A stretch of 64,000 bases of DNA from Erodium maritimum (GCA_963921825.1 OY997594.1:64775675-64839674), one strand, 5' to 3'. Positions 1 to 11,493 are shown, counted from the first letter of the stretch. The notes: generated by a model from the sequence alone, not told the origin. Program-made: numbers and translations.

Positions 1-43
1 ACCCTGTTTATGAATTTTAATCTAACACAACCATAGGGGTGAA

Positions 44-1678
44 TCATGGCACACTTTTCTTTGGAACTGCAACTAATGAATTGAGCTTACTTGTAGTCAC
101 ACCAAACTTATCGTCCATGTCCATCTTCTCCCAACCGTCAAGTTCCCAATCAAATTCGTGCAACAACGTGCCCAAAATAAGGTACACTAGCCGGTGGGCT
201 AGCGCCATCCCAACGCAGATCCGCCGCCCGGCTCCGAATGGAATGAACCCGAAATGTTGGCCTCTATAATCGATCTTGGACCCGATAAACCTTTCGGGGT
301 TGAAAGTGGACGGGTCATCCCAAACCTCCGGGTCTCGCCCAATAGCCCAAGCGTCCACGAAGACGGTCGTGCCTTTGGGTATATCGTAACCCATGAACTT
401 GGTGTCGTGAATTGCGCTCCGCGGGATCAGGAGCGGAATCACCGGATGTAACCGCATCGTCTCTTTCACCACCGCCTGCAGATACGGCAGATTCTCGGTG
501 TCGCTCTCTTCGACCTTCCGGTTCGGTCCCACGACCCGGTTCAGCTCTTCTTTGACTTTTGCCATTGACTCCGGGTGGCGCAGTAGCTCGGCCATTACCC
601 ATTCTGTGGTCGAACGGGTTGTTTCGATCCCACCAATAAATATTTCCTAAACATACATATAAATAATTAATGAAACAAAATTTGTTAGTCTATATATATA
701 TGAAGGTGTAACCTTAAATCAAACAAAAGTTGAAGTAAGCATATATACCAGAATAAATATGTTGATATCTTTGTCCGAAAATTTAGGTGGTTCCTCGGTT
801 CCAACCCCTTTAAAATCCAACATGACCCGCAAGAAATCCTTCTTCTCCGACACGCCGCCGTCGAGCAGTTCCTGGCGGCGGCGCTTGACAAAACTCCAAA
901 TGAGGTTGAGAGCCTTCCCCATCTCCCTCTCCATGGACCTCACAAGTCCCTGAGGATCGAACCTCTTCATCCACGGCCAAAAGTCGGCCACGTTGCCTTG
1001 ACCGCCAAGCCTCGTCATCACGTCGATAGCCTCCAGGAGAAGTGGGCCCTCCTCCGACTTCGGGTCGATAAGGTCACGTGACAAAACAAGATTCCCCATC
1101 ATGTTGAACAGCGTGAGGCCCACGAAGTGCGCGATCTTAACCCCACTCGCCTGCCCTGGCGTGCGCTTCACTCGCTCCGCCTCCTCCTCGATCCACGCCA
1201 CCATGGTGTCCATGCACTTCCTCCTGATGGGGACCGTCTCGTTGAGCTGCTTCGTGACCAGCATGTCCACGGTCACGAGCCGCCGCAGCACGCGCCAGAA
1301 GGAGCCGTACGGAGCCAGCAGCATGGAGCTTTGGTGGAAGTCGTGGGCGCGCATGGTCTCGTTGACGTTCCGGTCAGCGAAGGCCATGTCGTGGTTCTTG
1401 AAGAACTCGGCGGCGGCTTTGGCGGAGACGATGGCCATGGCGTTGGTTGAGCCGAGCTTCAGCCATATGACGCCGCCGTACTTGTCTCTCATCTGGTAGA
1501 GTGCCCGGTGTGGCTGTTTTCCCAAGTCCAACATGTTACCGATTATTGGCCACCCTACCGGCCCAGGAGGAAGCTTCCGGGAAACGCCGGTGAGTTTCTT
1601 GTGCCGGAGAAGTAAGAGGAGGCATGGTAGGGACAAAACTGCAATAAACCACACTGAATAGTTTGTTACCCACTCCAT
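44..1678 (-). CDS. Cytochrome P450, CYP76 family (two exons)
   Basis: Membrane-bound haem monooxygenase of the CYP71 clan, expected on the ER. Exon 1 is complement(749..1678) and exon 2 complement(44..646), joined by a phase-0 GT-AG intron (647-748), giving 510 residues, the usual length. The first ATG is at 1678; the frame also opens three codons upstream at a GTG, which I do not use. Visible: N-terminal hydrophobic anchor (about residues 8-25), PPGP hinge (37-40), I-helix GGIETT (315-320) at the start of exon 2, ExxR as ETMR (372-375), PERF (427-430), and haem loop FGAGRRICVG with Cys454. All catalytic landmarks are intact. Family members oxidise monoterpenoids, iridoid precursors, diterpenes and small phenolics, so the substrate cannot be read from the sequence. 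The sequence looks closest to the CYP76A subfamily, from memory. A relative lies at 23.4-25.5 kb on the same strand. Confidence 0.93.
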
Positions 1679-1720
1679 TGTTAACACAGAGACTACTCTT
1701 GACTCTTCACACTCATCACC

Positions 1721-1733
1721 TATATATATATAA
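1721..1733 (-). promoter_or_regulatory. TATA-box candidate for the first P450
   Basis: An uninterrupted TA run (reads TTATATATATATA on the minus strand) lies 43-55 bases upstream of the ATG at 1678. This would leave a very short 5' leader. Position and composition fit a plant TATA box, but simple TA repeats are common in AT-rich DNA. Confidence 0.45.
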
Positions 1734-4142
1734 CCACAATGAATTAATTAACATGGAACCCAATGTTGATTGATACAAATATTATTCCACAAGGTAGCGC
1801 CATATGAATTAATTAATCCAAATTTGTAAATAATATCTAACTTTTAAATTGTGTTGGAACTCTCAAAGTCTTAGCCGCCGACGGCGGGGGAGACTCTTCC
1901 TTCGTCTTATACGATTTTTTTTTTTTTGCTTTATTTGTCCAATATAGTATTACAATCATTTTCTATGGGCCTCTTTCGATTTAGTGTCGATAGAGCCAAG
2001 TTTTTACGACGATCAAGATCATTTTTAATAAGGATTTGTTTTTCAACAAACGGTGGTTGTCAGACGTGGTTTTAGGTGATCATATGATAGCCCAATACAC
2101 TTTAAATGGCTAGCAACATCGACGAAATAAAGCTTGAAGGCGATGAGCATGATTTCTGAAGATTAGAGAAGACTCTTACGAAGACACGGAACGCAGAGGG
2201 GGAGGTACGTCTTGTTCCCATGCCGATTGGATGTGGTCAATCGCACTCCTCATCTTCATCAATTGTTCTGATCCATGATAAAGTAGCGTACAACCCACAA
2301 AAAATAATGGGTCCCATCAAGAAAACCAAGCGACAATCAGACAACCCAACTTTTATCAAGTCGTTCCACGATTGGTCAATTTTTCAGTACTTTTATGTTT
2401 TTGGCATTTAGCCCCATTAATTAATACCGAACTTATATCGGTTATAGCTCTAGCATTAGTACAATAGAGTTTCCGAAGAATATTCATGCTTACACTGTTT
2501 CTTTCTGTCTGTAAACCACTCTTTGAATAAATAAAATGATCTTTTATTGTTAAAAAAATATTGTATAATAACTATATGAATAAAAGAGAGAGAAAATCTA
2601 TTGAAAATCATTCTTATCCTCGAAAGCATAAAAACTCATCCATGCCACACACTCTTTGGTCGGAACCATTATTAGGGATATTCGTCATATGATTTCTCAA
2701 AAAGAGGGAATAAACTACGAACAAAGATGCCTATTGGCTTGCCAGGGAATCGCATTCTATGCATGTTCTTCAGTGGTCAGGACCTCTTCCTAACGCACTT
2801 CAATGTATCGTGAACTCTGATAATTAATAAAATATTCCGCCTTTCAGTATAATATAATATGTCTTGGCCGTCGTCATCATTAATATAGTGTGGCGATCTT
2901 TTAGAGACTCTTCACATAGTGTGTTTTCTCACTATCGTAGTGGTGCGGCCTCATGTTGTCGAGATGATGCGGCTCCTTTTGGTTGTATTGGTTCGGATCC
3001 TCGATGTCGTAGTAGTGGTGACAGAATGGTTCTAGCGGATCATCCCATTCTCGCAATAGTGAAGAGCAGATCGTGGAAGAGACTATGACAAATTTACTCC
3101 GCTAGAGGCAGAGGTTTTTTATTCCAGCGTTTTGGTTCCAACACCTAGAGCAAGGAAGACGTTGGGATGTTGCATCGATATCTCTCCTTGCTGAGGGTAG
3201 AGCGTTGTATGCAACTTTGAGCCGCCTCGTGTTGCGGTTGTGGTTTAATGCCTCGCTCATTGTTCCTATGGAATAAGAGTTAATAAGATCAATGATGACG
3301 TTGCAAGGAAGAGAGGTAAAGGACACCTTCGAGAAGGGCGGCGACACTAGATTTGGCGTCTCGTTAGGGGATATAGGTTATCTAGTCTGCATTATTGGTG
3401 CGCTACTATTTTGCGGCGTAACACCAGGTTTTCGCAGTCTATAAGCCGACTTTCACTAGAAGGGACGTCAAGTATGGCACTACGGATGAGGATATAATGT
3501 TATACAAGCACACTCTACAAGCAAACGGTTGGAGGGTTGGAGCAAGAGCCATCAGCTCTGAGTTCCAAAGCTCCACTAAGCAGGCCAATGGATAAGGATA
3601 TTGTAATGGTGCATTAGACGAGGGATGGAAAGTACTCTCGCCCACATAAATGTTAACGTCAAACACTGATGATTGAGTTGATAATACCCAATCACCACAT
3701 CACGTGTGGAACCAACGCCACCATGTATCAGTTCAACTCTCATCAGGTTAGTTAGTTTACAACAAACAAATAATCCACAAGGCCCTCACACTTATCCGAG
3801 TAAGGAGAACATGCGATGTTAAACAAGATGAGAGTACAGTCCAGTTGCACATAACCATTTTTGCAAGGAATGGTAAGCCAAGTTTCTTACTCGATTAGTC
3901 GGTGGATATCCACATAGTGGTTGTCATTACCCCCGTAACGTTTGTGCCATGGAAGATCATTGAACTTCAATTGGCAAGCTCTTAGTTTGTGTTTTCCATT
4001 AAGGTTTCTGTTTTAAGATTGGTGTTTCTTCTTTTAGTACGAACTATTCGGTAAGAACTCGATTCGTTAAATACTCGAATTTGTTATAATCGAGTTCGAG
4101 TCAAACTGGAGTTCACAATTAAAATGGTTTGGTAAACAAATT
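1734..4142. other. Intergenic, no gene recognised
   Basis: Upstream region of the first P450. Mostly AT-rich with an intermediate-GC stretch around 2860-3660. Short open frames there show no motif or family I recognise and probably belong to decayed repeat DNA. Confidence 0.5.
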
Positions 4143-4910
4143 TGTCACGCCCCAAATCCGGTTTTGACCGGACTCGAGACGTGAACTTAAAATAATAAAT
4201 AATAAAACGATTTAATACCAAAACGGGTCTTAAATAACAATTTAGAATATCCGAATAGCAACACGAGTCAACAGCTCGGTAAAACCATGTAATAAAAAGT
4301 TCAATAAAAGATAAAGTGCACGTCTCTAGACAAGCTAGCCTAGGACCCTCGCTAGCTCCCAAGCATCGAGCATCCAGTTAACACAAATCCCGCTCATGAC
4401 CTGTAAAACAACATGGTGAAAAGGGTGAGCATGCGCTCAGTAGAAAAAGTAGTTAAGGTTATGAACATCGGTCCACACCACAAGTAACCGTCTAATTAAG
4501 GCATACTAGTACATCACAACTAACCACCACACGGGAATCTCATAATCACAATCCTCCGTCACAAGACGAAGACCACACTCGCATACGTACTTACACGACC
4601 ACTATCACACTACACTCACTTTAATTATTCAAGTATCACACATACAACATATAATAAAATAAGCACACGTCCCGTACCTCACTCCCCGAACTCCGCCGAT
4701 AGTACACAGCCCGACTCTATCATATCATACCGGAACACACAACATCGGCCTAGATATCTTCCCGTAAATCCGCCGGGGTACAATCACAACACATCATACT
4801 GGAACATCATCGGCCTAGATGGCTTCCCGAAAATCCGTCGGGGTATAAACACGACACCTAGTGCCAAACACGACCCGTCGGCCCAAATCACAAACTGTCG
4901 GCCTAGATGT

Positions 4911-5036
4911 CCTACATCGGCATACCCCCTCGATGTAGGCATCATACCGGAGTAACACACCGGGGGACCGCGCATATGTGGGACCACACCGTAGGCCTGG
5001 GTACTACCCTACACCGGCGTACCCCCTCGGTGTAGG
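4911..5036. repeat. Two hairpins with a compensatory base-pair change
   Basis: First hairpin: arms CCTACATCG (4911-4919) and CGATGTAGG (4931-4939) around an 11-base loop. Second: arms CCTACACCG (5008-5016) and CGGTGTAGG (5028-5036) around a nearly identical loop. The T-A pair in the first stem is C-G in the second, so both stems remain perfect. Looser repeats containing CGGCCTAGAT lie just to the left (4743-4910). Confidence 0.75.
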
Positions 5037-5767
5037 TACCATACCGGAATGCAACTCCTCTTGGAACACATATCAAGATAATACCACGCATCGTAATGCC
5101 ATAAATCAACACGGATTATAAGCCCAACAATTACACGTCACGTCGGTCTATCACTCACCCGACCATATCACAACCATTTGTCACATCACAACACGCACGG
5201 CACACTTGCCCAAACATAGCAACAACATGCTATACCGATCATATCATATCATGATTATCAACCTAACGACGTCTAAGTCACACATCATGCATCTCAATCA
5301 AAGATCATGTTTTCACAATCAACACGCAACCCTAAGGCTCGACATGGTCATTCCACCAGCACTGTAATTTCCCATAATTGAAAAGCGGTTTAATCTAGTG
5401 AATCACATCCTACATGCAAACTAAAACACTTCCGGTTATTATTATTAACCTATATGCATACTAGTAACTTTCCGTAATTAAACCGGTATTCGCTACTTTC
5501 CCTACCTCAAAGCAATCAACTCTCAACTCCTAGCTGTTGACGACTTGGCTAGCTTCCTCCTCCACTTCTCGGTGTCCAAGGGTCTCCTCCTCCGTCACGC
5601 TCGGGGTCCGAAGTCTTGGATCAAAAAAATTTGCGAATTAAGAGTAATTCACCACGGTTTAAAAAGGAAAACATTCCTAATTTACCCCCAAAGGACTCGG
5701 TTATATACAACCATCCTAAATACTCGAAGTCCAACAAAATGGGACCAAAAGACCCAATTCAGGTCTG

Positions 5768-5888
5768 TCACGGATCTGTGGTCTGAACCGTCACGGTTCT
5801 CCTCACGGAGCAGTGACTAACGCCATCACGGTTCTCCTCACAGAGCCGTGACGCGTTCCGTCACGGTTCCCATCACGGATCCGTGACG
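5768..5888. repeat. 35-bp tandem repeat of TCACGG hairpins
   Basis: Units start at 5791, 5826 and 5861 (period 35), with a partial one at 5768. Each unit opens with TCACGG and closes its stem with CCGTGA or a one-base variant (GCAGTGA in the first), so every unit is itself a small hairpin. It lies inside the LTR-like element. Confidence 0.75.
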
Positions 5889-6840
5889 GTCTGGCACTGT
5901 TCATCGTCTTCTTCCTCCAGCTTCGGGTTTTCACGAATTTAACCCTCAAAACCTCCATTGATGACCTCCCCAAGCTCCAAAACAGTCCCTCTTTATCCGG
6001 GGCCTCATGGGTCTTCATCAAAACTCCACAAAACTCAATTAAACAATCATCTAACATCATTTCTCCTCAAAAATTCATCATCCAAACTCCAAAACCCAAC
6101 CATTGTTCATCATTTTCTTCAAAACCCATGAACCAAAATCACCCGAAACGAAAAAAGGAAGAGGGATTTACCTTGAGGATGAAAAATAGATGAAGAATCA
6201 AGTGAAGATGGAAGGTTTTGGGTAGAGAAAGGCTTCAAGTCTCCATTTTTCCTCTTTTCTTCTTCTTCAAGTCTCCAAAACCCATTTTCTTCTTCCTCTC
6301 TCTCTCAATTTCGTCCACCAATATAATAATGGCTGAAATGCGCCCACAATGAGTCATATACCCTATAGGGGAAATCTCCAAACTACCCCTTTGTTTCCCC
6401 CTTCTCAAGACCAACAATTTAAGGGCATATGGGTCTTTTTGACCCCCTTTTCTTCCCTTCCAAGCAAAAAGGGACACATGTCCATGTGGGACCACTCCTA
6501 GCTCCAATAAATTCAGCTCACTTAATTAATTAGTTTTAGTCTCTAATCGGACCACGTTTGACCAATAAAAGGCCCCGGGTTGACTTTTCTCAATTTTACA
6601 GTCATTTGAAAGGAAACGGCCCAACTAAGCTAACCATAACGACGGCTAAGCTTTTTGGGCCCCGGAAAGGTCCCGAATGACCCTCAGAGTCATCGGTTGA
6701 CTTTTCCAGCAAAAAGTCAACTTTCGCCGAAAACCTCCGGTTCGACCGGGATCGACCGGGACGGTTCTTACAAAATTGACCACGAGCCGAGCCTTTCAAG
6801 TCGAACCGATCTCGAGCTTTAATAAGATCAAAATAAATTT

Positions 6841-7235
6841 TTGTTTCTTTTATTGATTATTTATCGTAAAAAAAATAGGGGACGAATTAAGTTTAAGTTT
6901 AAGTATTTATTTTCGAATCAGTTAAAACTTGTCTTACTGGAACTATTGAAAAAATATGTTCTACTACAAATACCATTAAGATTTGGTTGAAAAATCTTAT
7001 GTTAGATTAATTAGTAAATATAATGTGATCATATGCATCAAGAGAGATATTTGTTTACTTAAAGGTGCAGGTTTTTTACTCAAATATAAAAAGAGTCATT
7101 ACACTTCATAAGGCCTTAGAAGGTCGCTTCACACAAAAAAAAACTCTAAGACAAGTGAAACGTTACAAACGGTGTTTGAAAATCCATATAGTCAAAATAA
7201 AATTAGACTAAGACGAAACTGACGAATACTGCTCA
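6841..7235. other. AT-rich spacer
   Basis: AT-rich DNA between two mobile elements. No gene, motif or repeat structure recognised. Confidence 0.5.
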
Positions 7236-7502
7236 AGGTGTTGCCTAAACGCTGCATATTTTGTAGAGTGCGACCGAACATGCGTTCATAAGTTTCAGAG
7301 GGAGGCATGACTCTTACCAGGGAGCCCTCACAAGGCCAGTCCCTGGAGCCATGAATTCCTTTCATCCTTCCTAGCGAGGTTGCTTAGCCTTCGCCTGGTC
7401 GTCCCTGGGTTCTCCTGTAGTGTCCCTCTTTTGGCCCGTCCTCCCTGTTGGGGCAAGCTCAAAGCCAGGAGGTGCAGTCGATACCTTGGCCTTCCCCGAC
7501 AT

Positions 7503-7522
7503 CCCCCCCCCCCCCCCCCCCC
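7503..7522 (+). repeat. Poly-C tract (20 C)
   Basis: Twenty uninterrupted C residues within the minus-strand LINE, so poly-G in element orientation. Such a run is unusual in plant DNA and is prone to sequencing or assembly length error. Confidence 0.9.
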
Positions 7523-7691
7523 TCATCCTAAGGATTAGGTGGGGTATGCGAGGTTACAATTGACCCTCTTTCTTGAGATGATGGGGTCTTAGGTGGGATA
7601 ACCGAGCTCAACAGACTGAAACCAAGGGGATGTTGTGCCAGTTTTTTATAGTTCATCGCATACAGCCTTGTCTTCGGTTCTCGATGATACT

Positions 7692-8802
7692 CTAGCAACG
7701 ATCTATCAAAACGAGGAACATCGGGTACCTCCCATGCACACGCCTGCGGCCCGTAAACAATACCCCACAATTCCCACAAAAGTTTGGTAGTTCGGTGTAT
7801 GTGAGAGTGCATTGGATCGGCTCCTTGAATTCCTTGAAGCGCAACAGAAGATTCCAACGTAGGGGTTGATAATAGCATACCTTAATTACCCCTCCCCAAC
7901 ATTTTCCTTCTCCATCATAGACTTTATCCACATAGGACCTCAGCGTTGCTCCAATCATCTCCCTCGTTTTCCTCATCCATACCAGCGGTGGAATTTCATG
8001 GCCATGGACACACAACTGCAACCGGTTTAGGGTGGGGATGTCTCGGGCTAAAGGGTCGAGGTCGCCAAGGAAACGGGTGTTTCCACCGAAACACCATGGT
8101 TCGTTGCCCGGAAACTAAGATCGAGTCTCCGTCGACTCAAAGTAGAAGCTGAATACCCCTGGCTCAATATCATTAATCACCAAGCCATCTGCTGAACATC
8201 TCCATACGGTGGTGATGATTCGCAACAGGTTTTCCTTTCCGGGGGTCGTTAGGTCATCAGCTTCCCTAGCATCAAAAAATGCTGGCAAGCCAACATCCTT
8301 GGTTCTATTGCCCAATCCGGCACTAGGATCTTCGTGTCCTCCATCTCCCCAATCGAGCAGATGGACAGAAGGTTCTCCATTGAAGAGGCCTTTGAATTAA
8401 GCGGGGCCGGAACGCCGGAACGAGGATAGCCTTCGGTGTTGTTGGAGCAGTTCCCTCCTGACGCAGTAGAAACTCTGGAATAGGAGGGGGAGGGATGATT
8501 GGGATACAGTCCGCGTTTGGCAACGAAAAATGCGGTAGGAATGCCTTTTGTAGACAAACGTGTTCGTGACCTAGTAGGCCCACCGGTGTACTCGCATGCC
8601 CGGTCTCATCTAATGCCTCAGAGCCGCCATTGAAGGAAGGAGAAGGCGACAGTTTTTTTCTTGTGGTCGAAGCCACTAGGGTTTTAGGTGGCTGGCCGCA
8701 TTTGAGGGGCACTCTTGAAGGTTCCGGAGACGAGACTCCCGGGGAGAATGCTACGATTGTCGTAGCGGGATCCAGCAATGCCTGAGAAGAATCCATTACC
8801 AA
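7692..8802 (-). pseudogene. LINE ORF1 fragments (DUF4283-like and zinc-knuckle region)
   Basis: Frameshifted pieces of one ORF1. The upstream piece (8802-8323) is proline/serine-rich, as is usual before the DUF4283-like domain. A middle piece (8315-8115) contains VINDIEPGVFSFYF, matching the equivalent segment of the copy at 16.2 kb. The downstream piece (8021-7692) contains LTYTELPNFCGNCG, the start of the LINE zinc knuckle, but the spacing after the second Cys is destroyed. It can no longer make the protein. Such ORF1 products are RNA-binding chaperones of the retrotransposition complex. Confidence 0.6.
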
Positions 8803-9050
8803 CGATGGGACTATGGAAATTCTCGGTTTCCTCTTTCAACGCCCTTAAAAAGGGCTAGTCACCTCAGAAGAGGAACGTGGTGGTGGAGCCTCTTTCCCAT
8901 CCTTCATTAGAGAGGCGAGCGGCGAAGGGGTAGGTGCAGTGGCCATTGGGACGGCGGATGCAGGTGATGTCTACGTAGAAATAGGTTGATCTTTCTCGAG
9001 AAAAGCAACAAATTGATAGGAGAGGATGAAGTAGATTCGGATACACATAA

Positions 9051-9636
9051 CTAGCGTTTCCTAAATAGCTTTTTCAGCCAATACTATTTTCTTATTAAAT
9101 ACGAAAAATAGACGTTATAACTTATAAAAATATATTTATTTATCGTATTTTTATTTGGTATCAATATTTTCAATATTATATTTAATTTAATTTAATTTTT
9201 TGAAAAGATATTATATTTAAGTTAATTAGTACAAGAATTATCATGTCTCCACTCTCCATACTGTAAATTCTGACTCCGCCATCTGGTCCTCACCAACCAT
9301 TATTTTGACTGGTCCGCCATCTGATCCGCCATCCGATAGCGATTGGCTTTTATTTTCTTGTACTATCACCGTTTGACTGGTGATCTGTATAATATATTAT
9401 ATATATCACGTATCAACCTCAGTCCCTTTGAAAACGAGAATACATGTATCATGTTATATAATCCAAACAAATAAAACAGCCCCACTATTTTGAATAATAT
9501 GTGCGAACAAATCTTGACTTATTCATTCCTATTTAAAAATTGAATTTTATTGATCTAAAATAATCGACTATAGCTAAAAACAGCGAAAATATAGTACATC
9601 CGAAAACTGGCTATAAATAATATTTTAAATACATCT
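9051..9636. other. AT-rich spacer with two blocks repeated near the second P450
   Basis: Two blocks here recur elsewhere in the same order: 9335-9351 (GATAGCGATTGGCTTTT) is identical to 25804-25820, and 9406-9482 matches 27089-27172 at most positions. In the second location a LINE lies between the blocks; here only about 55 bases do. No coding sequence is seen. Confidence 0.6.
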
Positions 9637-9652
9637 AAGATATAATCGAGTT

Positions 9653-10684
9653 ATTTTAAAAAAACGCTCTTTCTGAACCCTAGGGGCTGCTCTGCGCAGC
9701 CTCCTCCCCCTTCCCCCTTCTTCTCCACCATTGAAGTCTCTACCTTCAATTACTCAAAGCTCTCCAAACAACCTCGTTGAGGTTCTCCACACAACCTCGT
9801 TGAGGTTACTCTTCTAACCTTTCTAAGGTTCCACCGCCGCCGCCGCCGCCGCTCCGCCGCCAGCCTCCTCCATGGCAATTTCATGTATCCACCATCAAAT
9901 CCCCGGCTTCAAGGTTCTCCACTACCTCCAGGTGAGATCCTGTCTACCCGACTTAGGGTCCGCCGATGCCGTCATCGTCGTCCATTGCCGCCCACCAGCC
10001 GCTCTCTCACCTCGCGTTCTGATTCCCGGACGTCTCGCATCCACCGTGGCCCTCCTGCTACTCCCCGGGGTACGGGTTCCATGCGTCGTGCCACCAATCG
10101 CCGGCATAGGTCCGTTCCCCCGACGGATCTGGGATCCGGGAGGAAGGACGATAAGACGGGGTCTGGCTCCACGACACCCGAAGTCGGGACCTTCGATCTC
10201 GAACAAATTGCTGCGGATCGAATCGATGCTCTTGCCTTCTGCGCTACTTCGAAAGAGCAGGGCGAATCAAGACGAAGAATTGACGATACCAGATCGCTCC
10301 AATGACTCGGGGCCTAGAAGACCTGGCATCACAGTTTTGGTAGTCTGCTCTTTTGATCGTGTGCTAATTTCTTTTCCTATTTTAGGTCGAATAAGTTATT
10401 GGTTATTCACTATGCTAGGTCGATTAACCGTTTGGGACTGTGCTAGGTCGAATAAGCTTAGGACTTTGGTTTATTATTTCCTTGTAACGTATGTTGAAAC
10501 GACAGTAGGGAGTTGTCTTGAGTTGTTGCCCACGAGTTCATATGGGCTAAAATTATGGGTCCATGAGCGCCAGGCTAGCTACAGTCGGCCCGGAAAAATA
10601 TCTGGAACCCGAGGCGGTCACGCCTCATTCTGTATGATTGCCTTTTGGCATTAATGAAATCTCCGGTTACCCGTTTCAAAAAAA
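9653..10684 (+). mobile_element. LINE-type insertion with 16-bp target-site duplication (non-autonomous)
   Basis: Flanked by direct repeats AAGATATAATCGAGTT at 9637-9652 and 10685-10700 and ending in poly-A (from about 10677), the signature of target-primed reverse transcription. The 3' ~190 bases (about 10490-10680) match the 3' end of the element at 33.6-36.0 kb, sharing words such as GTCTTGAG, CATGAGCG and CGGTCGGCCCGG-like sequence, so both belong to one family. At 1.03 kb it is internally deleted: no DUF4283-like domain, zinc knuckle, endonuclease or RT. The open frame at 9872-10654 looks like chance reading of the GC-rich 5' part. Three short segments with TAGGTCGA (10384-10460) form a loose internal repeat. 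Confidence 0.85.
9770..9838 (+). repeat. Three 23-bp units, each a small hairpin, in a LINE 5' leader
   Basis: Units start at 9770, 9793 and 9816. The first two carry AACCTC-GTT-GAGGTT; the third carries AACCTT-TCT-AAGGTT, a compensatory C-G to T-A change that keeps the stem. Just upstream ATTGAAG (9730-9736) and CTTCAAT (9744-9750) form another stem, and (CCG)6 follows at 9834-9851. Confidence 0.8.
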
Positions 10685-10789
10685 AAGATATAATCGAGTT
10701 TTTTTTAAGTGACTGAGCACTATAAATTACAATTAACCAACGAGACAAAAATAAGAAAGAAATATAGAGACCGAGAGTCAGATACAAGA

Positions 10790-11493
10790 CTTTGGACGAC
10801 TACCTAAACCACTACAACAACTTTGTTCTTCTGCGAGTCCTAGCCCATGCAGCACCCACCCAGGTAGCAGATGTGGAGTATGACGCCGCAAAGACATTGG
10901 TGGCGGTGGAACCCTAGCTCATGCAGCAATCACCCTAGGCACCAGAGCGAGGTCTTGGTGACGGTGAGCCCTGAGAGGCATGCTAGGGTTCGGCCCCCGA
11001 GGAGAGGACTGGTAACTTGGAGGCGAAGGCATCGAGTTAGCACCCGGGGGGTTGGTGAGCGATCCTCGCGGAGCATAAAACCCCAACGATCCCAGTGGAT
11101 CCGAACCCCGGGTCTTGGAGGTCGCCGACAGAGGAGGCCAGGGCGAGGTATGCGGGAGAGAAGAGGGTGGGTGTGATAGGAACTTCAGATCAGACAGAGG
11201 AGGGATTCCAGACGAATCCGGCAGAGAAGGTATGACACTCAGGGTAGGGGTCACCAATTGCATAAGAGGGGCGGGAAGAGGGAGAGGCGGCGAGGGTTGT
11301 GGAAACGCCAACCATTCTCATCCGTAGTTAAACTCCGCACCAGGCGTGGTGTGCGAGGTCAACTGGATGGGAAATGCAAACACAGGGACGGCGAATCCGA
11401 TATGCCCAGGCGGCGCAGCAGCAGCAGCAGCGACAGACGAGAGCTCCATAGCGGCGCCGCAGGCTAGGCTGGGCTAGGGTAGGCTCTCAGGTC
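10790..11493 (-). mobile_element. 5' part of a second LINE family (family B), minus orientation
   Basis: The reverse complement of 11410-11493 begins GAGAGCCTACCCTAGCCC and reaches an ATGGAGCTC start context, matching the 5' end of the element at 21.63 kb. Inner sequence (10900-11000) matches 22190-22250. GC-rich, no intact frame of the family, 3' end missing. No target duplication found. Confidence 0.6.

Larger units (their letters stand above)
4143..6840 (-). mobile_element. LTR-like repeat element, minus orientation
   Basis: The left end begins TGTCACGCCCC, the TG-type start expected of an LTR. The reverse complement of its first 40 bases (4143-4182) matches 32334-32373 at 36 of 40 positions. 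Similarity continues inward: a segment near 4390-4445 matches 32080-32120 around the shared words CTCACCC and CTACAGGT/TTACAGGT, followed by GCTAGCGAGGGTCC in both. The two copies are in opposite orientation. No gag, protease, RT or integrase was found inside, so this is a solo LTR or a non-coding LTR derivative. The right boundary near 6840 is estimated from the change to AT-rich DNA. It holds two sets of hairpin repeats listed separately. Confidence 0.6.
7236..9050 (-). mobile_element. LINE (L1-type) ORF1-bearing copy, decayed
   Basis: Minus-oriented non-LTR element. The minus-strand frames hold fragments of the plant LINE ORF1 protein. The 3' part (7236-7440) is clearly related to 13720-13930, sharing the word TGCTCAAGG followed by a TGCCTAA core, and the middle (8160-8340) is related to 16220-16400. 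No ORF2 is seen. The 5' limit near 9050 is set by loss of coding-like, GC-richer sequence. No clear target duplication was found. Confidence 0.6.

Noticed and set aside
1679..1687. Upstream GTG codon as the start of the first P450
   Set aside because: It only adds three residues to a normal N-terminus; the ATG at 1678 is the usual plant start and lies close to the TATA candidate.
9872..10654. 260-codon open frame as a host gene
   Set aside because: It lies wholly inside a LINE-type insertion defined by its target duplications, has no domain, and overlaps other long GC-rich frames on both strands.
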